This document shows, in pieces, positions 41,898-50,157 of a DNA stretch of 64,000 nt. How positions within the stretch are numbered: the first letter of the stretch is position 1; each line of letters starts with the position of its first letter. Source of the DNA: Nocardia higoensis NBRC 100133 (GTDB lineage: Bacteria; Actinomycetota; Actinomycetes; Mycobacteriales; Mycobacteriaceae); assembly GCF_000308595.1 (NCBI RefSeq), contig NZ_BAGA01000072.1, positions 1 through 64,000 on the forward strand. The letters run 5' to 3'. The position numbers and the translations under genes are program-made. The notes under the pieces were generated by a model, which saw nothing but the letters and a program-made list of their open reading frames with translations, made no database searches and was not told the origin of the DNA.

Positions 41898-42823
41898 CCG
41901 GGTGGGCATTGCGACGACTGTCCGTCGCCTCGGTCGCGGCCGTGCTGGCCGCGACCGGGGTGCTCGGATGCGGGACCGAGACGCGGGTCGACTACGGGTC
42001 ACCGGAGCGGGACGCGCGGACTCTGGTCGTGCACGTCGGTGCGGGCGAGGACCGGGAAGTCCTGGAATACGCGATCGACAACCTGCTGCCGGATTCGGTA
42101 CGTGTCGAACTCGTCGAGGCCACCGAGGATTCCAATGCCACGGTGGCCTCGGGCGGCGCCGATCTCGCCTACTTCCAGCACATCCCGGCATTCGAGGCGG
42201 ACAAGCAGACGCATGCGCTGGACGACCTGAGCGTGGTCGCGAAAGTCAACGTCATTCCCTACGCGCTCTATTCGTCGAAATGGCGCGACGTCGCCGACAC
42301 CCAGGACTGGGTGAATGTCGGCCTGGTCGCCGACGAGGTCTCGGGCGAGAGCCTTCCGCACGGTTCCGAAGTCGCCCTGCCCGCCACGCCGACCGGCTTC
42401 GCGCGCGGCCTGTACCTGCTGCAGAGCGCGGGACTGGTGAAGCTCGATCGCCCGTTCGGCGGCACCGCGGCTGTCGATCTGACGATCACCGAAGCCAATG
42501 TCCTCGATTCGCTGCGACATCTGTCCCTGCGCGGTCTCAGCTACGAGGACTATCTGCGAGACATCTACGAGAACTACGACGCGGTGGTTCTGAGCCCGAA
42601 GCACGCGGCCTCCATCGGCCTGGAGCCGCGGCGGGACGCGCTGGCGATCGAGCCGGGCCCGGACAACCCCTATGCCCATGTGCTGGTCGCGCCCGCCCGG
42701 CTGGCAGGCGATCCGCGCGTGCTCGAACTGACCCATGCGCTGGAGAGCCCCGAGTTGGCGCAGTTCCTGGAATCGACATATCGCGGCGCGAACATCGCGG
42801 TGGCCGCCGTGCTCGGCAACTGA
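41894..42823 (+). CDS. NlpA/MetQ-family substrate-binding lipoprotein
   Basis: A 309-residue lipoprotein starting with GTG in a GTGA overlap with the permease stop. The signal LRRLSVASVAAVLAATGVLGC ends in lipobox VLGC. The mature part has ADLAYFQHIPAFEADKQ, matching the YFQHxPYLE block of MetQ-type methionine-binding proteins, and YDAVVLSPKHAASIGLEP in the second lobe. An NlpA-family protein in an SsuABC-type operon that already has its own binding protein is unusual. It may supply a second ligand to the same permease. Confidence 0.78.
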   Translation: MTGWALRRLSVASVAAVLAATGVLGCGTETRVDYGSPERDARTLVVHVGAGEDREVLEYAIDNLLPDSVRVELVEATEDSNATVASGGADLAYFQHIPAFEADKQTHALDDLSVVAKVNVIPYALYSSKWRDVADTQDWVNVGLVADEVSGESLPHGSEVALPATPTGFARGLYLLQSAGLVKLDRPFGGTAAVDLTITEANVLDSLRHLSLRGLSYEDYLRDIYENYDAVVLSPKHAASIGLEPRRDALAIEPGPDNPYAHVLVAPARLAGDPRVLELTHALESPELAQFLESTYRGANIAVAAVLGN

Positions 42824-42877
42824 GGTCGTCGTGGCCGTGTACTCCCGGCCCGACCTGAAGATTCAGAAGGACATTCG

Positions 42878-43615
42878 ATGGTGGACAGTGATTCCCGCAC
42901 GCCGTGGCGCCGTGGGCGATTCGGCCGGTTCGGCACGGCGGTGACCGCCGCCGCGCTCGCGGTGACGGCCTTCGCGGCGCCCGCGGCGGCCCACGTCCGC
43001 TCCGACGGGACACCGCTGAACCAGGGCGGGTTCGGTGTCGTGCGCCTGATCGTGCCCGGCGAGTCCGCGGGCGCGGACACCGTGGGGCTCTCCGTCACCC
43101 TCCCCGACGGCGTGGACCTGAAATCGGCTCGGACGCTTCCCGTTCCGGGGTGGACGGCGACAATCGAGCGGGAACAGACCGGCGGCTCGGAGCGGGTGGC
43201 GCGCATCGTGTGGACCGCGGACAGTCCCGCGGACGGATTCGACGTCACGCAGTACCGCGAGTTCTCCTTCTCGGCGGGTCCCTGGCCGAAGGACGAGTCG
43301 TCGGTGGCCCTGCCCACCGATCAGCGCTACAGCGACGGCTCGGTGGTGTCGTGGAACGAGGTCGCGGTCGATGCGGCCAGCGAACCGGAACATCCGGCGC
43401 CGGTGGTGACTCTGGTGGCGGCCGGCGGCCACGGCCACGATTCCGGCCACGGCGAGGGCACGTCGAACGACGCCGCCGATCACGGCACCGGCTCGGGTGA
43501 GTCCTCCCCGGACGGCTGGTGGCGCGCGCTGGCGGTGGTGAACCTCGTGCTCGTGCTGGTGCTCGGCGCCGGGCTCACGGCGGTGTGGCGGCGGGACCGT
43601 GGCGCCCGGTCCTAG
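42878..43615 (+). CDS. YcnI-like DUF1775 copper-binding membrane protein
   Basis: A 245-residue exported protein. The signal peptide ends AAPAAA and leaves His39 as the new N-terminus (HVRSDGTPLNQGG), the histidine-brace type copper site of YcnI. The domain includes GFGVVRLIVPGES and the W in LPVPGWTATIERE. A His/Gly-rich linker (GGHGHDSGHGEGTSNDAADH) precedes a C-terminal membrane helix (WWRALAVVNLVLVLVLGAG). It sits next to the CopC-CopD gene with a 17-base overlap, the usual ycnI-ycnJ arrangement, so it should help deliver copper to that importer. Confidence 0.87.
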   Translation: MVDSDSRTPWRRGRFGRFGTAVTAAALAVTAFAAPAAAHVRSDGTPLNQGGFGVVRLIVPGESAGADTVGLSVTLPDGVDLKSARTLPVPGWTATIEREQTGGSERVARIVWTADSPADGFDVTQYREFSFSAGPWPKDESSVALPTDQRYSDGSVVSWNEVAVDAASEPEHPAPVVTLVAAGGHGHDSGHGEGTSNDAADHGTGSGESSPDGWWRALAVVNLVLVLVLGAGLTAVWRRDRGARS

Positions 43616-45182
43616 TCGCTGGTGGCGGCTGTGGTCGCTCGTCCTCCTCCTGGCAGTGGGGTCGGTGGTCACCGCGGGCGCGTCCTCGGCGCACGCGAAC
43701 CTGGTGTCGACCTCGCCGGCGAACGGCGCCCACGCCGAGTCCGCGCCCGCCGAACTGGCGCTGCAACTCGATGAGCCGGTCACCCTGGTCGACAACTCGG
43801 CGCAGCTGATCGACAGCGCCGGTGACCGATTCGAGCTGGCCCGGGTGCGGCTCGACGACGGTCAGCGCCGCATCGTGCTCGTGCCCGCCGCCACGATCCC
43901 CGACGGCGCCTACCTCGCGACCGCGCGCGCCGTCTCCGCCGACACCCACGTCGTCTCGCTGTCGCTCCAGTTCACTGTCGGGGCAGTGACCGAGCACGGT
44001 GAGTTCTCCACCGAGACGGCAGCTCCGGGCGTCGAGCGATACCTGAACTATCCGAGCAAGACCGCCGTCTACCTCGGCGCGGTGCTCTCGGCCGGGTTGT
44101 TCCTCGTATCGCTGTGGGTGTGGCCCGCGGCGAGGAGCGAACGGCGCTTCCGTGTGGTGTACCGGATCGGGGCCGGGATCCTGATCGCGGGCCTGGCAGG
44201 CCGTCTCACTGTTCTCGCGGCCCAGCGCTCCGGCGGCCTGTCACAGATCACGGGGTCGGGCATCGCGGATCTGCTGCTCGCCCCGCAGGGACTCGCGTCC
44301 CTTGCCGCCGTGGCCTCGTCGGTGCTCGCGGTGTCGGTCCCCGCGAGTCGTGTCCTGGGCGTTCTCCAGGCCGGAACCGCGATCGTCGCGGTCACGCTCG
44401 GCGGTCACGGCGGATCGCCGCAGGGATGGCCGTTGCCGTTCCTCGGCACGCTCCTGCACGTGTACGGCATCACCGTATGGCTCGGCGGCGTCGCGACGAT
44501 CGTCCTGGTCCTGCGCGGCGCTCCACGCTTGCGGCGCTGGCACTCCATCGCCCTCGCACACGTGCTGGTCGTGATGACCGGCGGACTCGTGCTGGCGGTG
44601 TTGCAGGTGCGCCCGGTCGCGGCACTGGTCGCCACTCCCTACGGCCTGGTCCTGCTGGGCAAGACTGCTGTCGCGGTTGCGATCGCGGCATTCGGCTATT
44701 CGACCTACCGGTGGTTCCGGCGCGAGGAGACCGATGCCGGACGCCCGCGCTCCGTGCTGGTCGAGGCGGGCCTGGCGGTGACGGTGCTCGCCGTGACCTC
44801 TGTGCTCACGACGCTGCCGCCCGCCGAGGACATCTACACCACGAACCTCGCCACCACACTCGACTTCGGCGCGTCCGAGATCGTGCGCATCGACATCGAC
44901 ACGATCCGGCGCGGCCCGCAGCAACTGACCGTCGACTATCGGCCACCGGACTCCGCTGCCGCCGAGCGCATCCCGCCGTCGCTGGCGGTCGATCTGTCCT
45001 CGGCATCGGCCAATGTCGCGCGGCTGCCGGTGGCGCTGAGCGAGGCCGTCGAAGCGGACGGCGCACTGGTGTGGCGCAGTGAGCAGTTGATCATCCCCGC
45101 CCCCGGGGTGTGGAAGGTGACGGTCCGCTTCGACGGCGGACACGGCCCGAGGCTGGCCTCGTTCCACTACGAGGCGTTGTGA
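43599..45182 (+). CDS. CopC-CopD fusion protein (YcnJ-like copper uptake)
   Basis: A 527-residue protein. The signal peptide ends VTAGASSA, so the mature CopC domain begins with His32 in HANLVSTSPANGA; Asp115 and His117 in ADTHVVSLSL complete the Cu(II) site typical of CopC (His1/Asp/His). After about residue 145, eight or so membrane segments form the CopD domain (for example AVYLGAVLSAGLFLVSLWVW and HVLVVMTGGLVLAVLQV), and a C-terminal extracytoplasmic beta part follows. The start is a GTG inside the ycnI gene. It is predicted to bring copper into the cytoplasm. Confidence 0.88.
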   Translation: MAPGPSRWWRLWSLVLLLAVGSVVTAGASSAHANLVSTSPANGAHAESAPAELALQLDEPVTLVDNSAQLIDSAGDRFELARVRLDDGQRRIVLVPAATIPDGAYLATARAVSADTHVVSLSLQFTVGAVTEHGEFSTETAAPGVERYLNYPSKTAVYLGAVLSAGLFLVSLWVWPAARSERRFRVVYRIGAGILIAGLAGRLTVLAAQRSGGLSQITGSGIADLLLAPQGLASLAAVASSVLAVSVPASRVLGVLQAGTAIVAVTLGGHGGSPQGWPLPFLGTLLHVYGITVWLGGVATIVLVLRGAPRLRRWHSIALAHVLVVMTGGLVLAVLQVRPVAALVATPYGLVLLGKTAVAVAIAAFGYSTYRWFRREETDAGRPRSVLVEAGLAVTVLAVTSVLTTLPPAEDIYTTNLATTLDFGASEIVRIDIDTIRRGPQQLTVDYRPPDSAAAERIPPSLAVDLSSASANVARLPVALSEAVEADGALVWRSEQLIIPAPGVWKVTVRFDGGHGPRLASFHYEAL

Positions 45183-45240
45183 GCGGCTCACCGGAGCGGC
45201 CCGGCCGGGCTCGGAAACCGTTGCAGGTGATGGAGGAAGA

Positions 45241-46293
45241 ATGAGCATCGAACATCGCGCCTATCAGGACTTCGCCGAACTGGTCCGCGAGGTCATCGCG
45301 CCCAGGGCGGTCGAGGTCGACGCCACCGAGGTGCCCCGCTCGCACGTCGACGCGCTGATCGACATCGGCTACTTCTCGTGGTCGATCCCGCGCGAACACG
45401 GCGGCGACCCGATCCCGCCTGCCGTCAAGAACGCCATAGACGACCTGCTCTTCGGCGCCGACCCGTCCACGGCGCTGGCCGTCACCCAGCACGGCGGACC
45501 GGTCGGGCAGGCGTTGAAGTCGGGGAATCCGGCCGCGCTGGAGCTGCTGCCGAAGCTCGCGGCAGGCGTCCGGATCGGCGGTGCGGGCTTCGCCCAGATC
45601 CGTTCCTGGCCGCACAAACCGAGCACGACCGCCACCAAGGTCCCCGGCGGATATCGCATCGACGGCGTGGTGCGCTGGCTGTCGGGATGGGGCCTGGTCG
45701 ACACCGCCTGGCTGGGCGCCGTCGACGAACTGAACTCGACCTACGTCTTCGGCATCGGCGACCTCACCGCACCGGGCATCACCGCCGAACCCTTGGACCT
45801 GGCCGCCGTGCGCGGATCACGCACCGTGTCACTGGAATTGCACGGGTTCCTGCTGCCGGAGGAATTCGTCACCGAGGTCGTGGACATCGGGGAGTGGAAG
45901 GCCCGCGACGGCTTCGTGCGCCCGAACAGATCTCTGACCACCGCACTCAGTTCCGACGGCACGGAACCGGACCTGCCCGCCATCGGACCGATCGGGCTGG
46001 GCCGGGCCGCTCTGGCGGACGCACTGGCCGCGCACCCGGACGAGCCCTCCCTGCTCCGGCTGTCGGAGCGACTGGAGCACGCCGCGACCACTCCCGTACC
46101 CGAACCACACTGGCGCGCCACGCTCGACGAACTCGCGGTGCGGGCGACCACCGCGGCACTGGTCGCGGCCGGCGGTCAGGGATTGCTGGCCGAGAGCATC
46201 GCGCAGGTGCGGGCCAGGGCGGCGCTGTTCCTCCAAGTGCGTGGACTCTCACCCAGCGTCCGGACGGCGCGCTTCGAACACTTCGTCGGGTGA
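45241..46293 (+). CDS. Acyl-CoA-dehydrogenase-like flavoprotein
   Basis: A 350-residue protein of the acyl-CoA dehydrogenase fold with N-terminal helix FAELVREVIAPRAVEVDATE, the IDIGYFSWSIPREHGG turn and the beta-domain strand GYRIDGVVRWLSGWG. The conventional SEPxAGSD and C-terminal catalytic blocks are absent, and no CoA-site pattern is clear. It is closer to the short flavin monooxygenase branch (SfnB/DszC-like) or to an orphan dehydrogenase. GGAGGA precedes the ATG. It ends the transporter-copper gene row, 58 bases after copCD; a role in oxidising the imported ligand is only a guess. Confidence 0.6.
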   Translation: MSIEHRAYQDFAELVREVIAPRAVEVDATEVPRSHVDALIDIGYFSWSIPREHGGDPIPPAVKNAIDDLLFGADPSTALAVTQHGGPVGQALKSGNPAALELLPKLAAGVRIGGAGFAQIRSWPHKPSTTATKVPGGYRIDGVVRWLSGWGLVDTAWLGAVDELNSTYVFGIGDLTAPGITAEPLDLAAVRGSRTVSLELHGFLLPEEFVTEVVDIGEWKARDGFVRPNRSLTTALSSDGTEPDLPAIGPIGLGRAALADALAAHPDEPSLLRLSERLEHAATTPVPEPHWRATLDELAVRATTAALVAAGGQGLLAESIAQVRARAALFLQVRGLSPSVRTARFEHFVG

Positions 46294-46817
46294 GCGGGAC
46301 CGTATCGGCGGCATGAGAATTGGCTGTTCACAGACATTTACACCGGGCGGCTCCCAGTAGGCTGGTCGGATGGAGCCGGGAGGCAATCACCACTAGGTCG
46401 TCGCCTTGTCGGATGCCGCCTCGGCGGTCGGCGATGTGCATCCTGTGGTCGGCGCCTACGGGTACATGCGCAGGGCGGAATTGCCGGCCGGAGAGAGCGA
46501 AACGCCTGCTGCGCGGAGTGCGCTGACAGCGGCCGAGCGCGCATCGGCCGCCGCGGACGGGTCGAACCTCCCACAGCGATGTATTGGCGGAGTGCGGGCT
46601 TCGCGGCGGTGCAGCGGGGCGGTGTGCTCGCGCTCATGGGCGAGACGGCGGCCGCCGTCGAGGAGGCGGCGCAGGACCTTGCCGCGATTCCCGCCGAGCA
46701 CCGCCGGAGTGAGTGGCTGGCCTCGGCCCTGCGCCGGGTCGATCCGGACATGAGTGCGACCTGAGATGCACGGGGCGGGCGTATCGTCGGCCGGAGCGGG
46801 ACATCGGGAGGAATGCG
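46294..46817 (+). pseudogene. Gene-poor stretch with a probable TPR-regulator tail remnant
   Basis: No intact gene is supported. From an ATG at 46579 to the stop at 46764 one frame reads GGVLALMGETAAAVEEAAQD and then LAAIPAEHRRSEWLASALRR, which resembles the last TPR-like helices of actinobacterial Xre/TPR regulators (LAxxGExxxAVxxAxxxLxxLPxEHRxS). Another frame upstream (46400-46570) reads GAYGYMRRAELPAGES and may be the preceding repeat, shifted out of frame. A frame-shifted, truncated regulator is the best reading. The first 80 bases have TTCACA and TAGGCT, possibly the old promoter. Confidence 0.35.
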
Positions 46818-48326
46818 GTGGGGACAGTACTGGTGCCGGGGCAGGTGTTCGCCGGGTACAGGATCGAGCGACTGCTCGGGGCGGGCGGAATGGGGGAGGT
46901 GTTCCTCGCCCGTGACCGCGGTCTGCCGCGCCACGTCGCGTTGAAGGTGCTTCCACGCACGGTGGCCGGGAATGACGACGTGCGCAGGCGGTTCCAGCGC
47001 GAGGCGGACATGGTGGCGCGGCTGTCGCATCCCAATATCGTCACCATCTACGCCCGTGGGGAAGAAGAAGGCAGACTGTGGATTTCGATGGCCTATGTCG
47101 ACGGGCTCGACCTGTCGGCGGTGCTGTCGGCGGGGGCGCTCACCGTCGAGCGCGCGGCGCGGATCGCGGTGGCGGCCGCGGAAGCGCTGGATCACGCGCA
47201 CGAGGCCGGTGTGCTGCACCGGGATGTGAAGCCGGCCAACATCCTGCTGACCAGGGGGCCGTTCGAGCGGGTGCTGCTCACCGACTTCGGGATCGCGAAG
47301 GGGATCGACGACAGTGTCGGGCTGACCAAGACTAACGAGGTGTACGCCAGCTTCCAGTACAGCGCGCCGGAACGTCTGGACTTCGGCGCGGCGGTGGATC
47401 GTCGCGCCGACGTCTATTCGCTGGGCTGCACTCTCTTCCACATGCTGACCGGGGACATTCCGTATCCGGGGACCAGCGCCGCCCAGCTGATGCACGGGCA
47501 CCTCAACCTGCCGGTGCCTGCGCCGAGCACGCGAAATCCGCTGGTGCCGAGCACTTTCGACGGTGTGGTCGCCCGGGCTCTGGCGAAGGACCCGCAAGAG
47601 CGGTATCCGGACTGCCGCGCGCTGGCGACGGCGATCGTCGCGGCCACGAACGGGCACGACGCCCAGCCCAACGTCGATCCGGCACGGTCCCATGGGGATT
47701 CGGCAGACTCGTCCGCCGCGCTCGCGGAGACGGCGCCGACCGACAGACGTGGCCTGCTCGCGAGCGTCGATGCCGAGTTCGGCCGGGACACTGTCGTCGC
47801 GAAGTCGCCGGGGAAGGACACCGACGAACTGCACGCCGCGGCGGAGCGCCCGGTATGGCCCGGGCGGCGAACCGCGGCCGTGGTGGCCGCGGCCGCGGTG
47901 CTGCTCGCGGTCATCGGGCTGGCGATCGTCGGACTGAGATCCTTCGGCGGCGACAGCCCGGCGGCAGCGGACGGTCCACCGATCGCGGGCGTGTGGCAGG
48001 GCATCGCGCAGCAGGATGATCAAGGCGTCCTGTCGCAGTATCGGATGACCCTCACCCTGCGATCCGGTGAGGTCGGCACCGTCGTCGGCCACACCAACTA
48101 CGAGGTGGCCGAAGGAACCTGCGCGGGTGAGCTGACCTTGCGCGAGCGGGAGGCCGACGGCTCGTCCGCGTCGTTCTACGAGCGGATTCTCTCCGGCCCG
48201 TGCATTCCGCACGGCAATGTCACCGTCGCCGCCGGTGATACCGGTCGGCTGGACTTCTCCTACACCGGCGTGACACGCACGGGAAAGCAGGAGACCGTCA
48301 CGGCGACACTCGAGCGGGTCGGGTGA
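46818..48326 (+). CDS. Membrane Ser/Thr protein kinase (PknB-like)
   Basis: A 502-residue kinase. The N-terminal Hanks-type domain (about 12-270) has the P-loop LLGAGGMGEVF, VALKV lysine, HRDVKPANI catalytic loop, DFGIAK and ASFQYSAPERLDF after the activation loop. A Ser/Ala-rich linker leads to one membrane helix (about 354-374, AAAVLLAVIGLAIVGL) and an extracytoplasmic beta-rich domain (about 390-502) starting GVWQGIAQQDDQGVLSQY with two cysteines. That sensor domain is not PASTA-type. The GTG at 46818 follows GGGAGGA by five bases. It converges with phoD, nine bases away. Confidence 0.9.
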   Translation: MGTVLVPGQVFAGYRIERLLGAGGMGEVFLARDRGLPRHVALKVLPRTVAGNDDVRRRFQREADMVARLSHPNIVTIYARGEEEGRLWISMAYVDGLDLSAVLSAGALTVERAARIAVAAAEALDHAHEAGVLHRDVKPANILLTRGPFERVLLTDFGIAKGIDDSVGLTKTNEVYASFQYSAPERLDFGAAVDRRADVYSLGCTLFHMLTGDIPYPGTSAAQLMHGHLNLPVPAPSTRNPLVPSTFDGVVARALAKDPQERYPDCRALATAIVAATNGHDAQPNVDPARSHGDSADSSAALAETAPTDRRGLLASVDAEFGRDTVVAKSPGKDTDELHAAAERPVWPGRRTAAVVAAAAVLLAVIGLAIVGLRSFGGDSPAAADGPPIAGVWQGIAQQDDQGVLSQYRMTLTLRSGEVGTVVGHTNYEVAEGTCAGELTLREREADGSSASFYERILSGPCIPHGNVTVAAGDTGRLDFSYTGVTRTGKQETVTATLERVG

Positions 48327-48335
48327 GCCCGCGGA

Positions 48336-50000
48336 TCAGCGACCGGCCTCCACGGCCTGGGCGAGGTCCTCGATGTCGTCGCTGACGCGCAGATCCGCGG
48401 CGGTGGGGCGGCCGGGCTGGTATGCCTCGAGCACGCCGGGCACGCCGTCCTGCACGATGTAGGTGGCGTCGGTGCGGACCGGCGCGCCGGGGCGCTGCAC
48501 GTAGGGAACTACGCGGAAGTCGTTGCGCCACAACTGCCTATCGACCTCCACGCGGACATAGCCGCGTTGCGCGTTGAAGTACTTCAGGTCCGGATTGGCC
48601 GCCAGCAGGCGCCGGCCGTGGTCGTAGATGTCGACGCCGTCGCCGCCGCTGGTCACCGAGGTGCCGGTGAATTCGCTGCCGATGACGGGGGAGTCGGGGT
48701 CGTTGTAGTCGCGGCGCAGGTCGGCGGCGTAGTTCTCGTGCCGGTCGCCGGTGATGACGACGAGATTGCGCACGCACCGTTCGGCCGCGGCGGAGAGGAC
48801 GGCGTGGCGGTCGGCGACGTAGCCGTCCCAGGCGTCGGTGGAGACCTCGACGTCGGGTCCGGGATCGTGGTCGGTCTGAGCCATCACGACCTGGTTGCCG
48901 AGAATGTGCCAGCGGGCGTTCGACTGTGCGAAGCCGTCGACCAGCCAGTCCCGTTGCGGCTCACCGAGAATGGTTGCCGCGGAGTCGGAGCGGAGGGTGT
49001 GGTCGGTGGTCATGTCGCCGTTGCGGGCGGCGGGAAGAGTCCGGTACTGGCGGGTGTCGAGCAGGGTGATATCGGCGAGGCTGCCGTAGTGATAGCGGCG
49101 ATGCAAGTGCACGCGCGTGCCTGCGGGCAGCTGGGCCAGACGTAGCGGCTGATGTTCGTACATGGCCTGGAACGCCGCGGCCCGGCGGCGCCGGAACAGT
49201 GCCGGGACGATGTCGATATCGAGGTCGAGTCCGGAGGATTCGGCGGCCCAGTTGTCGTCGACCTCGTGATCGTCCATGGTGACCAGCCACGGGAAGAACG
49301 CGTGCGCGCGCTGGAGTGGCTGCTCGACTTTCGAGAGCGCGTAGCGCAGGCGGTATCCCGGCAGATCCCGCGCCTCGGGCCGCATGTGGGACTCCACGGG
49401 CCTGCCGGTGCGGCGGCCGGTGAGCGCGTCCTCGTAGATGTAGTCGCCGAGGTGGACGACCAGGTCCAGATCCTCGTCGGCGATGTGCTCGTAGGCGGTG
49501 TAGTAGCCGTCGTTCCAGGCCTGACAGGAGGCGAAGACGAAGCGCAGCCGGTCGGGACGGCTGCCGCGGGCCGGGGCGGTGCGGGTGCGGCCGACCGGGG
49601 AAACCGCCGCCCCCGCACGGAAGCGGTAGTGGTACCAGCGGTCCGGCGCGAGACCGTGGATCTCGGGGTGGACGCTGTGGGCCAGTTCCCTGGTCGCGAC
49701 CGCCTCGCCGCGGCGCACCACCCGGGTGAACGCCGCGTCCTCGGCGACCTCGAACTCCACGGTCACCGGCTGCGGACCCATCCCGCCGTGACCGTCCGGA
49801 GCGAGTGGGTCGGGCGCGAGCCGCGTCCACAATACGAATCCGTCCGGGGTGGGATCGCCGGAAGCCACGCCGAGGGTGAACGGATGCTCCGACCATCGGG
49901 GTGCGCGGAATCGGCTGCTGCTCACCGCCGAGGCTCCGGCCAGCAGCAATGCGGACCCGGCGGCGCCGTAACCCAGCAACTGCCGTCGAGACACGCCCAT
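48336..50000 (-). CDS. phoD: Tat-exported alkaline phosphatase D (PhoD)
   Basis: A 554-residue PhoD-type phosphodiesterase/phosphatase. The N-terminus has a Tat signal, SRRQLLGYGAAGSALLLAGA. The N-terminal beta domain begins HPFTLGVASGDPTPDGFVLW. The metal-site motifs are FASCQAW, VVHLGDYIYED, MDDHEVDDNW and VITGDRHENY. It releases phosphate from phosphodiesters outside the cell, using Ca and Fe in known relatives. The ATG at 50000 has a weak ribosome site. A perfect dyad lies just upstream. It is downstream of the amidase gene on the same strand. Confidence 0.92.
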   Translation of the reverse strand: MGVSRRQLLGYGAAGSALLLAGASAVSSSRFRAPRWSEHPFTLGVASGDPTPDGFVLWTRLAPDPLAPDGHGGMGPQPVTVEFEVAEDAAFTRVVRRGEAVATRELAHSVHPEIHGLAPDRWYHYRFRAGAAVSPVGRTRTAPARGSRPDRLRFVFASCQAWNDGYYTAYEHIADEDLDLVVHLGDYIYEDALTGRRTGRPVESHMRPEARDLPGYRLRYALSKVEQPLQRAHAFFPWLVTMDDHEVDDNWAAESSGLDLDIDIVPALFRRRRAAAFQAMYEHQPLRLAQLPAGTRVHLHRRYHYGSLADITLLDTRQYRTLPAARNGDMTTDHTLRSDSAATILGEPQRDWLVDGFAQSNARWHILGNQVVMAQTDHDPGPDVEVSTDAWDGYVADRHAVLSAAAERCVRNLVVITGDRHENYAADLRRDYNDPDSPVIGSEFTGTSVTSGGDGVDIYDHGRRLLAANPDLKYFNAQRGYVRVEVDRQLWRNDFRVVPYVQRPGAPVRTDATYIVQDGVPGVLEAYQPGRPTAADLRVSDDIEDLAQAVEAGR

Positions 50001-50023
50001 GACGACGACGTTACAAGTGAAGT

Positions 50024-50038
50024 GGAGGAAGTTCCTCC
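50024..50038 (-). promoter_or_regulatory. Perfect inverted repeat upstream of phoD
   Basis: GGAGGAA-G-TTCCTCC (plus strand) is a perfect 7-1-7 dyad 24-38 bases before the phoD start, in a 157-base gap after the amidase gene. It is a candidate operator; typical PhoP boxes were not seen. Confidence 0.35.
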
Positions 50039-50157
50039 GATTGTGATGAACTCTGCCCGACGATTGGTTTGTCATGACGTTACCGGCGGGCGAAGCGGTG
50101 CTGTCGCCGTCGAACGTGCGGTACCGCCGGGCGGTCCGCGCCCCGAGCGACAGCGGG

